From Myxococcaceae bacterium (GTDB lineage: Bacteria; Myxococcota; Myxococcia; Myxococcales; Myxococcaceae), in contig JAEUJQ010000050.1 in assembly GCA_016793095.1 (NCBI GenBank), positions 248,001 through 312,000 on the forward strand: a stretch of 64,000 bases of DNA. Direction: 5' to 3'. Each line of letters opens with the position of its first letter. The first letter of the stretch is position 1. Shown one piece after another: positions 53,639-61,992 of this stretch. The notes below the pieces were generated by a model. It was not told the DNA's origin. It saw only the letters and a list, made by a program, of their open reading frames with translations, and did no database searches. The position numbers and the translations under genes are program-made.

Positions 53639-55001
53639 CGAGGAGCAGCGCCGCGACCCCGAGGATGAGGGGCGCCGAGGTGGAGCTGCCCGGCACCTGC
53701 ACCTCGTCAGTGCGATGCACGGCTGGTCGCCGGTCGGTGCGCGCGCCCTCGGCCTCGGCTGGCTCGTCGTCGCTCCAGGCCGGCATCGGCACCGTCTTGT
53801 CCGGCCAGGCGGTGACCTGCTCGGTCTTGAGGTCGGCGGCGGGCCTCGCGTCAGGTGGCGCTCGAGCGCCCTTCACCTTCCGCACCGGCGTCGAGAGCGA
53901 GGCCGTCTCGGGCGAGATGACCTCGGCCACCTCCGCCTGGTGCGACGGGTTGGGCAGCGACAGCGACGCCAGCATCGCCTCGGCGGTCTCCCGGCGCGGC
54001 AGCGGCACCGTCGTCACCTTCGCGGCGGCCAGCAGCTCCTGCACGAAGTCTTCGACGGAGGCGAAGCGCTCCTGTGGTTTCTTGGCCATCGCCCTCAGCA
54101 GCACCTTCGACACCGCCTCCGGCACCCGCGGGTTGCCCACGTGCGCCGGCTCGGGGGCCTCATGCAGGTGCTGCGTGAGGCTCACCTTCGTCTGTTCGTC
54201 CTTGTACGGGCGCCGCCCCACCAGCAGCTCGGAGGTGAGGAGCGCCAACGTGTAGAGGTCGCTTCGCCCGTCGAGCGCGCCCGTCATCACCTGCTCCGGC
54301 GACATGTACTGCGGGCTGCCCAGCGCGACGCCTGGCCGAGTGAGGTTGGTGTCCTGGTCGCGGGTGAGGCCGAAGTCGAGCACCGTCACGTGCCCCTCCT
54401 CGGACACCATGACGTTCCCGGGCTTCAGGTCGCGGTGCACGTAGCCCTTCGCGTGGAGCGCCGAGAGCGCCGCCGCGATCTGCACCACCAGCGGCAGCGT
54501 CTCGTCCAGGGTGAAGACCTTGCGCTCCTTCATGAGGCGCGAGAGCGGTTGGCCGGGCACGTACCGCATCACCAGAAAGGGCACGGCGCCGTCGCGTTCG
54601 ACGCCCAGCAGGCCCACGAGGTTGGGGTGCTCGACGCGCCCCATCACCCGCGCCTCGAGCTCGAAGCGCGACCGGTACTCTTCACGGTCGGCGAGCTGCG
54701 GGTGCAGGAACTTGAGGGCCACCTGCCGGTCCACGGCGGTCTCGACCGCGAGGTAGACGGTGCCCATGCCGCCCTGCCCCAGCCGGCGCTCGAGCTTCCA
54801 CTTGCCCTGCACCGTGCGCCCGACGTTCGGGTCATCGACGACTAGCAGCCGGCCGCACGCGCCGCAGGGCTTCACGGTGGGCTGGGCCGGACCGTCCTGG
54901 TCGGTGTCGGTGGGCGGCGCCTGCGCGGGCAGCTCGACCGTGACGGGGGCTCCGCACGGGCACACCAGCCGCTTCGTTCCTGGACGTCGAGGCGCCGTCA
55001 C
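53604..55001 (-). CDS. Ser/Thr kinase with N-terminal zinc ribbon and C-terminal anchor
   Basis: A 465-residue kinase. The N-terminal 55 residues form a zinc-ribbon-like unit with C14, C16, C46 and C49 (LVCPCGAP, PCGACGRLL) split by a Pro/Asp linker. The kinase follows: GQGGMGTV (75-82), ALK with K97, HRDLKPGN, DFGLTR, SPEQ; all catalytic residues present. A ~110-residue disordered linker leads to a C-terminal membrane helix (PLILGVAALLLVILAASWVLL). GTG start. A redox- or zinc-responsive role for the ribbon is inference only. Confidence 0.9.
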   Translation of the reverse strand: MTAPRRPGTKRLVCPCGAPVTVELPAQAPPTDTDQDGPAQPTVKPCGACGRLLVVDDPNVGRTVQGKWKLERRLGQGGMGTVYLAVETAVDRQVALKFLHPQLADREEYRSRFELEARVMGRVEHPNLVGLLGVERDGAVPFLVMRYVPGQPLSRLMKERKVFTLDETLPLVVQIAAALSALHAKGYVHRDLKPGNVMVSEEGHVTVLDFGLTRDQDTNLTRPGVALGSPQYMSPEQVMTGALDGRSDLYTLALLTSELLVGRRPYKDEQTKVSLTQHLHEAPEPAHVGNPRVPEAVSKVLLRAMAKKPQERFASVEDFVQELLAAAKVTTVPLPRRETAEAMLASLSLPNPSHQAEVAEVISPETASLSTPVRKVKGARAPPDARPAADLKTEQVTAWPDKTVPMPAWSDDEPAEAEGARTDRRPAVHRTDEVQVPGSSTSAPLILGVAALLLVILAASWVLLS

Positions 55002-55062
55002 GCGCGGGCAGTGTGTCGCAGCCGCCCGCTGACCGGAAGTCTCCGTCGGGTGACAGCCGACC

Positions 55063-55599
55063 TCAGAGCTCGCGGCTCATCAACAGCCGCAGCTTGCCGC
55101 TCTTCTTCGAGACGACGGTGGCCACCGTGGTGAAGCCGTTCTTCCGGTAGAAGCTGACGGCGGTCGAGTTCGCCGGGTCCACCCGCAGCGCCAGCGTCTT
55201 CCGATTCATGTCGCGGGCCACCGACAGGCCCTTGTCGAGCAGCACGCCGCCCACGCCCTTGTGGCGCAGGCCGGTGGAGACGACGATGTTCCGCAGGTAG
55301 GCCGCGCCAGGCACCGGCCCGTCGCGCTCGATGGTGACGTAGCCCAGCATCGCCCCGTTCACCTTGCCGACGTGGATGAAGGGCCGCAGCTTGGTGAGCG
55401 CCTCGAGGCTCTCGGTCGTCGTCTCGCCGCGCGACTTCCACGGGTCGGACGTGGAGCGCAACGTCGCCAGGGTCTGCATGTCCTCGTCGCTCGGCGCCGC
55501 GAACTTCGCCTGCTTCAGGTCGGCGAGGATGGCGTTGGCGTCGGGCACTGGAGGCGGTGTCGTCGTCGTCGCGTTCGTCTCCACCTGTTTGCTGGTCAT
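55063..55599 (-). CDS. GNAT-family N-acetyltransferase
   Basis: A 178-residue acetyltransferase of the GNAT fold. After a ~50-residue N-terminal extension come the beta4 strand GYVTIERDG, the acetyl-CoA-binding P-loop region RNIVVSTGLRHKGVGGVLLD (V-x-x-x-x-R/Q-x-x-G-x-G/A), and C-terminal AVSFYRKNGFTTV. The acceptor is unknown. A good AAGGAG ribosome binding site precedes the ATG at 55599, which I prefer to the GTG three bases upstream. Divergent from the MglA-like GTPase gene. Confidence 0.87.
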   Translation of the reverse strand: MTSKQVETNATTTTPPPVPDANAILADLKQAKFAAPSDEDMQTLATLRSTSDPWKSRGETTTESLEALTKLRPFIHVGKVNGAMLGYVTIERDGPVPGAAYLRNIVVSTGLRHKGVGGVLLDKGLSVARDMNRKTLALRVDPANSTAVSFYRKNGFTTVATVVSKKSGKLRLLMSREL

Positions 55600-55602
55600 C
55601 AC

Positions 55603-55791
55603 CGCTCCTTCGTACCACGGGGGTTGCCGCTCGGCCCGGGCTTGATCCTAACCACCTCGTTGAACGGACTGCACATCATCAAATTTCGAACCTGCACGAT
55701 CGGTCGTACCTTTCCCTCCAACAGCGCCACCCTCGCTTCGCGACGCGCGCTTCGACGGAGCCAGACGCAGATCGGTTTCGGGTTGATTTGA
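55603..55791. promoter_or_regulatory. Divergent intergenic region between GNAT and GTPase genes
   Basis: This 189-bp gap holds the only clearly AT-rich patch in the area (around 55670-55690, TCATCAAATTTCG). A TTGAAC hexamer at 55660 lies 17 bases before ATTTCG on the plus strand and could be a weak promoter for the GTPase operon. No convincing -10 or operator palindrome was found. The region must contain the start signals for both genes unless one is transcribed from inside the other. Confidence 0.35.
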
Positions 55792-56529
55792 GTGACGGCG
55801 GTGCTGTTCGACGGCACACTCCCAGACGTGCAACTGAACCACGCCCAGCGCGAGTTGACGGTCAAGATCGTCTACTACGGCCCCGGGTTGTCGGGGAAGA
55901 CGACCAACCTGCAGATGATCCACCAGCGCACGCAGCCGGACGTGCGCGGGAGGCTGCTGACGGTCGAGACTCACGACGACCGCACGCTCTTCTTCGACCT
56001 GCTGCCGGTGTTCTTCAGCACGGCGGCAGGCTTCAAGGTGAAGGTGAAGCTCTTCACGGTGCCCGGGCAGGTGATTCACAACGCGACGCGCCGCATCGTG
56101 CTGCAGGGCGCCGACGCGGTGGCCTTCATCGCCGACAGCCGGCGCAGCGCCTCGGCCGAGAACAACAGCTACTGGAAGAACCTGAACGAGAACATGCGGG
56201 AGAACGGGCTCGACCCGGCGCAGGTGCCCATCGTCATTCAGTTCAACAAGCGAGACCTGCCGGACACCCGCAGCGACGCCGAGATTGAAGAGGCGAGGAA
56301 GAAGGGGAAGGAGCCCGTCGTCGGCGCCATCGCGATCCGCGGCATCGGCGTGCTCGAGACGCTCTTCGCCGTGCTGCAGTCCGCCTTCCGGAGCCTCGAC
56401 GCGCGCGCGGGCCTGACGAAGAACATCCAGCTCACCGAGAAGGAGTTCCTCACCCAGGTCTTCCAGAACATCGACACGTCGGGCACCGAGCTCGAGCGGC
56501 TCTTTCCGCCCAGGGTGAAGCCCCTGTGA
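55792..56529 (+). CDS. MglA-like Ras-family GTPase
   Basis: A 245-residue small GTPase of the MglA group, the polarity and gliding switch of myxobacteria. P-loop is GPGLSGKT (30-37), the switch II strand KLFTVPGQVIHNATRR has the PGQ of MglA in place of DxxGQ, and NKRD is the G4 motif. Against the ~195 residues of MglA it carries a longer C-terminus (LTEKEFLTQVFQNIDTSG). The GTG start has a weak site. Its stop overlaps the start of the PocR histidine kinase gene, so the two are translationally coupled; the GTPase may gate or be gated by the kinase. Confidence 0.9.
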   Translation: MTAVLFDGTLPDVQLNHAQRELTVKIVYYGPGLSGKTTNLQMIHQRTQPDVRGRLLTVETHDDRTLFFDLLPVFFSTAAGFKVKVKLFTVPGQVIHNATRRIVLQGADAVAFIADSRRSASAENNSYWKNLNENMRENGLDPAQVPIVIQFNKRDLPDTRSDAEIEEARKKGKEPVVGAIAIRGIGVLETLFAVLQSAFRSLDARAGLTKNIQLTEKEFLTQVFQNIDTSGTELERLFPPRVKPL

Positions 56530-58004
56530 GGCAGGGCGAGTCGGTCCTCCAGCGCCGCATCTCGCTGGGTGAGCTGCTCGACGGCGAGTCCTTCACCGAC
56601 GTGGTGAAGGGCTTCGTCGAGCTCTACAAGGTCGGCATCAAGGTGTTCGACGACAAGGGCGCGAAGCTGGCCGACATCAAGGTCGGCAACGGCGACTTCT
56701 GCGGCTACGTCTTCAGCTTCCCCGAAGGGCGTCGGCGCTGCACGGCGACGGTGAGCCGCGTGAAGGACGGCCCGCTCGGGCTCAGCCACGGCGCCCGGCT
56801 GCCGGTCATCGACAGCGACGACCAGGCGCGCGCGAAGGGCATGGTGACGGTGCCGTGCTTCACCGGCCTGCGCTACATCCTGCTGCCCATCCTCTGGGAG
56901 GGCGACACCCTGGGCCGGGTCGTGTTCGGGCCCTTCCAGCCCGAAGACCTGAAGGACTTCCCACCGCCGTCGCTCAAGGAGATCTCGGAGGGGTTCGACA
57001 CGGCCAACGCGACCCGCTTCGTCGAGAAGGTGCGGCGCGCGCCAGAGACGACCATCGCGCGCGTGCTGCTGCACTTCGCCCGGCTGATGCAGACGATGAT
57101 CTTCGCCGGGCAGAAGATGTTCCTCACCACGCAGCTGCACATCGAGGCGACCCTCGAGCAGAACCGCGACCTCGAGGAGCGGAACAAGAAGCTCGAGGAG
57201 ATGAACCAGAAGCTGAAGGACCTCGACCGGCTCAAGAGCGCCTTCCTCGCGACCGTGAGCCACGAGCTGCGCACGCCGCTCACCAGCATCATCGGGTACT
57301 CCGAGATGCTCGCCGAGGGGCTGGCCGGCCCGCTCAACGGCGAGCAGGTGGACTACGTGCGCACCATCATGGACAAGGGGGAGACGCTGCTGAAGCTGAT
57401 CAGCAGCATCCTCGACATCTCGCAGATCGAAGCCGGCAAGGTGCGTCTGTCCTTCGAGCCGATGGACCCGTTCGAGCTGGTGAACTCGTCAGTGTCGAGC
57501 CTCAAGCCCCAGGCCCAGAAGAAGGGTGTGACGCTCGAGACGAAGCTGCCGCCGCGCCCGTTTCAATCGACGGGGGACCGGGACCGCCTGCGGCAGGTGG
57601 TGACGAACCTGCTGACGAACGCGGTGAAGTTCACCCCGAAGGGCGGTACCGTGCGCGTGCTGCTCTCGGAGCTGACGCACCAGCCAGACCTCAACACGCA
57701 GGGCTTCCGCGTCATCGTCGAGGACTCCGGAGTCGGCATTCCGGCGGACCAGTTCGACAAGATCTTCCAGAGCTTCTACCAGGTCGACTCGTCGTCCACG
57801 CGCGAGTACGGCGGCGCGGGCATCGGCCTCGCCATCGTGAAGAGCTTCGTCGAGGGTCACGGCGGCGTGGTGCGGGTGGCGAGCGAGGTGGGCCGCGGCA
57901 GCCGCTTCACCCTGATTCTGCCGGCGCTGCCCTCGACGCAGGCGCAGGTGAACATCACCCCGCCGGTGACGGCGATTCAGGCGCCGGCCGACGACCGGTT
58001 CTGA
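56526..58004 (+). CDS. PocR-domain sensor histidine kinase
   Basis: A 492-residue soluble kinase. The N-terminal ~200 residues form a PocR sensory domain (ligand-binding, related to PAS) with C59 and C72 near its start (FCGYVFSFPEGRRRC) and C111. A coiled-coil (about 205-237) connects to the transmitter: H-box SHELRTPL with H246, N-box LLTNAVKF, G1 DSGVGI, G2 GGAGIGLAI. No membrane segment, so it senses a cytoplasmic signal, perhaps a small hydrocarbon-like ligand or metabolite. No response regulator gene is adjacent; it is coupled (GTGA) to the GTPase gene. Confidence 0.9.
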   Translation: MRQGESVLQRRISLGELLDGESFTDVVKGFVELYKVGIKVFDDKGAKLADIKVGNGDFCGYVFSFPEGRRRCTATVSRVKDGPLGLSHGARLPVIDSDDQARAKGMVTVPCFTGLRYILLPILWEGDTLGRVVFGPFQPEDLKDFPPPSLKEISEGFDTANATRFVEKVRRAPETTIARVLLHFARLMQTMIFAGQKMFLTTQLHIEATLEQNRDLEERNKKLEEMNQKLKDLDRLKSAFLATVSHELRTPLTSIIGYSEMLAEGLAGPLNGEQVDYVRTIMDKGETLLKLISSILDISQIEAGKVRLSFEPMDPFELVNSSVSSLKPQAQKKGVTLETKLPPRPFQSTGDRDRLRQVVTNLLTNAVKFTPKGGTVRVLLSELTHQPDLNTQGFRVIVEDSGVGIPADQFDKIFQSFYQVDSSSTREYGGAGIGLAIVKSFVEGHGGVVRVASEVGRGSRFTLILPALPSTQAQVNITPPVTAIQAPADDRF

Positions 58005-58014
58005 GACGGCTGAA

Positions 58015-58494
58015 TCAGAATCGCCAACCAGCGAAGAGGCGCGGGCCCAGGCCGATGCCAGGCCCGCCGACCAGCATCAGGTCGAGAGACACCATGAGCC
58101 CGAACGAGAGCCGGGGCGTCACGCTGAAGCCGACGCCGCCCTCCACGTAGACCCCGAACTGGCGCACCGCCGCGAGGTCGCTCACCAGCCGATGCTGAAG
58201 CTCGAGGCCCGCTCCCACGGCTGGCTGCACGAGGCGCCCCTGGCGGAACACTGCGCGATAGCCCACGGAGAGCGGCAGGAAGACCTGGTCTTTCCCGGCG
58301 AAGACACCGACGGCGACCCGCACGCGGCTCACGGTGCCGGCCTCTCCCGGGCGGATGAGCAGCTCAGGGCGCACGCCCCAGGTGAGCCCCACGAGCGTCA
58401 CCTCGAAGGGCACCTGCAGCTCGAGTCGGGTGGACGGCTCCTCGGCGAGGGCAACGGAGGCGACGAGGGCGAGCCCCAGCGCGCTAGTACGCAT
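58015..58494 (-). CDS. Small exported beta-barrel-like protein
   Basis: A 159-residue protein with signal MRTSALGLALVASVALAEE and then alternating strands (LQVPFEVTLVGLTWGVRP, VAVGVFAGKDQVFLPLSVG, FGVYVEGGVGFSVTPRLS) ending in aromatic GWRF, typical of a small outer-membrane barrel. Family not recognised. Its start overlaps the stop of the preceding gene (58484..59044), so it is the third gene of a tightly packed operon. Confidence 0.7.
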   Translation of the reverse strand: MRTSALGLALVASVALAEEPSTRLELQVPFEVTLVGLTWGVRPELLIRPGEAGTVSRVRVAVGVFAGKDQVFLPLSVGYRAVFRQGRLVQPAVGAGLELQHRLVSDLAAVRQFGVYVEGGVGFSVTPRLSFGLMVSLDLMLVGGPGIGLGPRLFAGWRF

Positions 58495-59044
58495 AGAAGC
58501 TCCAGTCGGAGAAGGCCTCCATGTACCCGCCGCCCTCTTCGATGCCGTACCCGATGCCGAACTTCCCGCGCGTCTTCGCCGGGCACCAGACCCACAGCTC
58601 GCTCTTCCCTTCAGGGAAGACGACCGCGAGGGGCTCGCTCGTCCAGAAGAAGCGCCGCATCACGCTCTCGAACAGCGCCGGCCGGGGCGTCACGTCGTTG
58701 AGATCGACGATGGCGCCCATGCCGGGAGGGAGCGGCGCTGGCAAGGCGGCCAGCTCGGCGGCGGACGGCGCCGGGAGCCCTGCGGCGACGACCGCCCACG
58801 CCGGGCGATGGTCGCGCAGGTCCTGTTGGTGGGGGACCAGCAGCTCCACGGGCGTCGCGAAGCGGGTGGCGTGCTCGAGCGACATGACGAAGTGCTCGCT
58901 CCCCGTGACGAACTCCCCGAAGAGGGCGTAGCTCACCTCGGGGCGCGCGATGACGAAGGGCTTGTCGGCGAAGAGCCGGCCCGGCGCGTGGGCGAGGCCC
59001 GGGAACGCACAGAGCACCAGCAGGAGGAGAAGGCGGCGGCTCAT
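58484..59044 (-). CDS. Exported protein of unknown function
   Basis: A 186-residue protein with signal MSRRLLLLLVLCAFPGLAHA. The mature part starts FADKPFVIARPEVSYALFGEF and has a Pro-rich centre, then WVWCPAKTRGKFGIGYGIEE near the end. It has the pattern of a beta-rich periplasmic or surface protein. Starts in an ATGA overlap with the small lipoprotein gene upstream and overlaps the next gene by 11 bp. No function recognised. Confidence 0.72.
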   Translation of the reverse strand: MSRRLLLLLVLCAFPGLAHAPGRLFADKPFVIARPEVSYALFGEFVTGSEHFVMSLEHATRFATPVELLVPHQQDLRDHRPAWAVVAAGLPAPSAAELAALPAPLPPGMGAIVDLNDVTPRPALFESVMRRFFWTSEPLAVVFPEGKSELWVWCPAKTRGKFGIGYGIEEGGGYMEAFSDWSFYAY

Positions 59045-59304
59045 GGCATACACTCCGCGGGCAGCGAGGGCGTGCGTTCTCTCAGCCGGGTCAACGCGCG
59101 GGTGCAGGCTGTTCGGCACGCCTGGCCGAGCGTGTCGTTGTTCCAGCAGAAGCCACGCTCGTCGAAGCGGGTCAGGTTCGTCGTCTGGCCGCTGACGGCG
59201 TCGAGCGCGCGGATGCAGGCCGCGAAGGACCGGCACTCCGGCGCCTGCTCGACCGGCGTCCCGAAGCACCCCTGGAGAAGAACCACGGCGACGAGCCAGC
59301 GCAT
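59041..59304 (-). CDS. Small Cys-rich lipoprotein
   Basis: An 87-residue lipoprotein: MRWLVAVVLLQGC with Cys13, then five more cysteines (PECRSFAACIRAL, FCWNNDT, ACRTACTRAL, ECMP) that likely form disulfides in a helical mini-domain. The C-x6-C and CxxxC spacing resembles small cysteine-hairpin proteins in myxobacterial envelopes. It is the first gene of the three-gene overlapping operon running to 58015. Confidence 0.72.
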   Translation of the reverse strand: MRWLVAVVLLQGCFGTPVEQAPECRSFAACIRALDAVSGQTTNLTRFDERGFCWNNDTLGQACRTACTRALTRLRERTPSLPAECMP

Positions 59305-59467
59305 CGGGCGTCAGGTTGCACCGCATGTGCCCACCTTCGGGGAAGGCACTGGCGCGATCTTGCGAGGGCAGACCCGCACGGCAGCCGCACGAACTGCGCG
59401 TGCGGACGGAGACGAACGCTCGAAGGCCCGGCCCCACAGGCGTCAGCCAGCGACGCGGCGCCTCCCG

Positions 59468-60502
59468 TCACGCAGGAGCGGGGCGGCGCTGGGCGCGCCA
59501 CAACGCCCACGTGCCGAGCGCGAGGCCACCGAAGAAGAGCAGGACGGTCGCGGGCTCGAGCAGCAGCCAGGGCTCCCTGAAGGCGCCCCACTTGCCCAGC
59601 ACCTCGAGGGGTGTCCACGCCACCACCATCGCGCCAATGGCGTAGCGGATGGCCGGACCCCAGCCGGTGTGCTGGTGCAGCCTCCACGACGTGTAGACCG
59701 CTCCTGCGATGGACAGCGCGAGCACCGACGTCGTGAAGGCGCCTCGCACGCCGAAGAGGCGCTCGTCGTAGGCCCACAGCAGCAGCAGGTAGAAGCCCCA
59801 CACCGTCGTGGCGTACTGGAAGGCCGTGCGGGGGCCATAGTTGTCGATGCGGCCGCTCACGAGGCCGTTTCGCATGAGCGGCGCCCGCTCGCGGAAGAAG
59901 AGGAACAGCGGGCAGCGCGACGACTCGAGGAACAGCAGGTACGCCATCACCAGCGCGAGCGCGCCCCACGAGTGCTTGAGCAGCGTGTACTCGCCGAAGA
60001 CCGCCATCACCTGGCCGTTGACGACGCCGACCGTCTTCCCGACGCCCAGCCCTCGCGCGGCGATGGTGAGGCCGTACTCGACGCCGCCGGTCCAGAGCAG
60101 GTTCCCGGCGAAGACGCCGACGATGGTCTGCGCCGCGTCGCTCTGCAGCCGCGAGGTGAGCCAGACGAGCGCCAGCCCGAGGGCCACGAGGCCGAGCGCC
60201 GCCATCACCAGGAACCGGGTCACCGGCATCGCCCGGAGCGTCACTGACTCGCCGCCCTTCACGCGCGAGAGGGTGTGCTCGAGCGCGGCGCGGTGGTCCG
60301 GTCGGCGGGTGCGCCCGATGGCCGACTCGAGCTCGTGGGCGAGCGGCGAATCGGAGAAGAAGCGCGCCTCGAGGCCCTCCTCCAGCCCCGGCCGGGCGAC
60401 CCGGAGCTCGAGCGCGTTGATGGCCACCATCAGGAGATGACCCGAGGCCAGCATGAACAAGACGAACACACTCGACAGCACGGTCCTCGACCAGCGGCGC
60501 AT
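59468..60502 (-). CDS. Polytopic membrane protein, possibly iron-regulated
   Basis: A 344-residue protein with about eight membrane helices. The first (SSVFVLFMLASGHLLMVA) is followed by a ~60-residue extracytoplasmic loop, then a helix bundle (RFLVMAALGLVALGLALVWL, and so on). A motif RIDNYGPRTAFQYATT sits in a loop of the second half. No transporter family recognised. The start codon is preceded at 13 bases by a Fur-like palindrome set between TTGACG and CTAAGA promoter-like boxes, which is why iron or metal control is suggested. ATG at 60502 with AAGAGGG behind it. Confidence 0.68.
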   Translation of the reverse strand: MRRWSRTVLSSVFVLFMLASGHLLMVAINALELRVARPGLEEGLEARFFSDSPLAHELESAIGRTRRPDHRAALEHTLSRVKGGESVTLRAMPVTRFLVMAALGLVALGLALVWLTSRLQSDAAQTIVGVFAGNLLWTGGVEYGLTIAARGLGVGKTVGVVNGQVMAVFGEYTLLKHSWGALALVMAYLLFLESSRCPLFLFFRERAPLMRNGLVSGRIDNYGPRTAFQYATTVWGFYLLLLWAYDERLFGVRGAFTTSVLALSIAGAVYTSWRLHQHTGWGPAIRYAIGAMVVAWTPLEVLGKWGAFREPWLLLEPATVLLFFGGLALGTWALWRAQRRPAPA

Positions 60503-60514
60503 GAGGCCCTCTTA

Positions 60515-60533
60515 GTTGCAAGTGATTCGCAAC
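60515..60533 (-). promoter_or_regulatory. Fur-like operator in promoter spacer
   Basis: The 19-base imperfect palindrome GTTGCGAATCACTTGCAAC (minus strand; 7 of 9 positions per arm match) is like Fur boxes of the TTGCAAxTGATTCxCAA type. It occupies the spacer between TTGACG (-35-like, 17-base spacing) and CTAAGA (-10-like) and ends 12 bases before the ATG at 60502. This arrangement would let a repressor block RNA polymerase. Operator identity is inferred from pattern, not tested. Confidence 0.5.
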
Positions 60534-60696
60534 GTCAACAAGAGAGCTGCGCGCCCGTCGTGTCATGGCAGGCGTGTCATGGGCGGGGTGGTTCCGCGGG
60601 CGGAGCTCTTGATCATCCGGGGGCCTTGCGTTGGCGCGCGCCTTGCCAGTGGCGGAGGCGCACGCCGGCGAGGGGCTGCGGACGAGGGAGCACGAC

Positions 60697-61443
60697 ATGA
60701 CGTGGAGAGTGACGCTGGCGCTGGGGACGCTCACGCTGCTGCTGGGGTGCGCGGACGGCGCGAACGGCGACAAGGGCCTCGTGCGGTTCTCGCAGGTGGT
60801 GAACTTCGTCGAGACGAACGACTTCACGCCGCCGCTGGTGCTGGGGCGCACGGTGCTCATCAAGCTCGAGCACGCGCCGCTCGGCGAGCAGTCGTTCCCC
60901 GAGCTCTCGCTCGAGGTGACGGGCGGCGCGGCGCAGGTGCTGCCGCTTGGCTTCGCGCAGTACGCGGTGCGCCTCGACGAAGAGAAGGCCTACCGGTTCC
61001 GGGCGAAGGAGGGCACGCGCGAGCTCGACGCCATCAGCGTGGTCGCGAAGAAGGGCGCGCGGCTCCGGCTCCACGCGAAGGCGCAGGTGGTGACGAGCGG
61101 CGAGTCGGGCGGCCGGCGCTGCGTTCGCGCCGCGGCGGTGAACCTCGCCGACCTGACGCTCGCGCCCAACCAGGAGGCCGCGGTGACGGTGGTGCCGGTG
61201 GACGACGCCGGGGCGCCGATGCTGGGCATGCTGCAGCTCACCGCGAAGAGCAGCCGACCGGACCTGGAGCTCGACACGCCGTTCTTCTTCGAAGGCGGCA
61301 GCCCGAACACCCTCACCCTCCGGCCCACCGTCGTCACCGGGCGGCTCGGCGACGTCTCGGTGGACATCGTGGACCCGGCCTTCGCGACGTTGACGCAGAC
61401 CGTGCGCGTCACCGCCGAGACCGCAGCCATCACCTGCAACTGA
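60697..61443 (+). CDS. Lipoprotein of unknown function
   Basis: A 248-residue lipoprotein: signal ...LGTLTLLLGC with Cys17, then an all-beta mature part with two or three Ig-like segments (LVLGRTVLIKLEHAPL, TTLTLRPTVVTGRLGDVSV-type strands) and three cysteines. It ends in TCN. The architecture suggests an adhesion or binding protein of the outer membrane. It is followed 12 bp on by a second lipoprotein gene on the same strand. Confidence 0.72.
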   Translation: MTWRVTLALGTLTLLLGCADGANGDKGLVRFSQVVNFVETNDFTPPLVLGRTVLIKLEHAPLGEQSFPELSLEVTGGAAQVLPLGFAQYAVRLDEEKAYRFRAKEGTRELDAISVVAKKGARLRLHAKAQVVTSGESGGRRCVRAAAVNLADLTLAPNQEAAVTVVPVDDAGAPMLGMLQLTAKSSRPDLELDTPFFFEGGSPNTLTLRPTVVTGRLGDVSVDIVDPAFATLTQTVRVTAETAAITCN

Positions 61444-61455
61444 CGAGGTGGAGCC

Positions 61456-61980
61456 ATGGCACGAGACCTCTTGAACTCCCTTGCGCGGCGCAGCTCCCTG
61501 ACTCGCACCGGGCTCGCAGTCGGCGCGGTGCTGCTCGCGGTGGGCTGTCTGCCGAACGCGGGTGAGTGCATCGGCAACGCGATTGGACAGTCCCTCGGCA
61601 TCGCGCTGGGCACCGCCATCGGCGATGGGTTCGGCGGACCGGTCGGCCTGACGCGGCCCGACGAGGCGCGCGTCACCGACGCCGGCACCTTCGTCTCGGT
61701 GGCGCATCAAGGAGGGCGGCTCGAGCTCCGCTTCGCCGACCAGGTGCTGACGGGGGAGCTCCCCAGGCGCGACCCGTCGTGCGTGATGACCGACTACGCC
61801 ATCTTCCGGGACGCCGACGCCGGCGTGGCGCTGGTGACGCTGAACGTCGTCTCGGCCTCGCAGGCGCCCGCCGATGGAGGCACGCGCGTTCGCCTCGACT
61901 GCAAGGCGCTGAAGCGCAAGCTACCCGACGCCGGAATGGAGGCGCTCGGCGAGCGCGTCATCGACGTCCTCGCGCCTTGA
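61456..61980 (+). CDS. Lipoprotein of unknown function
   Basis: A 174-residue lipoprotein: LAVGAVLLAVGC lipobox after a basic leader (MARDLLNSLARRSSLTRTG), then a glycine-zipper-like stretch (GNAIGQSLGIALGTAIGDGF) and a beta domain (RLELRFADQVLTGELPRRDP). Four cysteines in the mature part. The glycine-zipper may insert in the membrane. Family not known. It probably forms an operon with the lipoprotein gene upstream. Confidence 0.7.
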   Translation: MARDLLNSLARRSSLTRTGLAVGAVLLAVGCLPNAGECIGNAIGQSLGIALGTAIGDGFGGPVGLTRPDEARVTDAGTFVSVAHQGGRLELRFADQVLTGELPRRDPSCVMTDYAIFRDADAGVALVTLNVVSASQAPADGGTRVRLDCKALKRKLPDAGMEALGERVIDVLAP

Positions 61981-61992
61981 GTCGTGGGCTCG

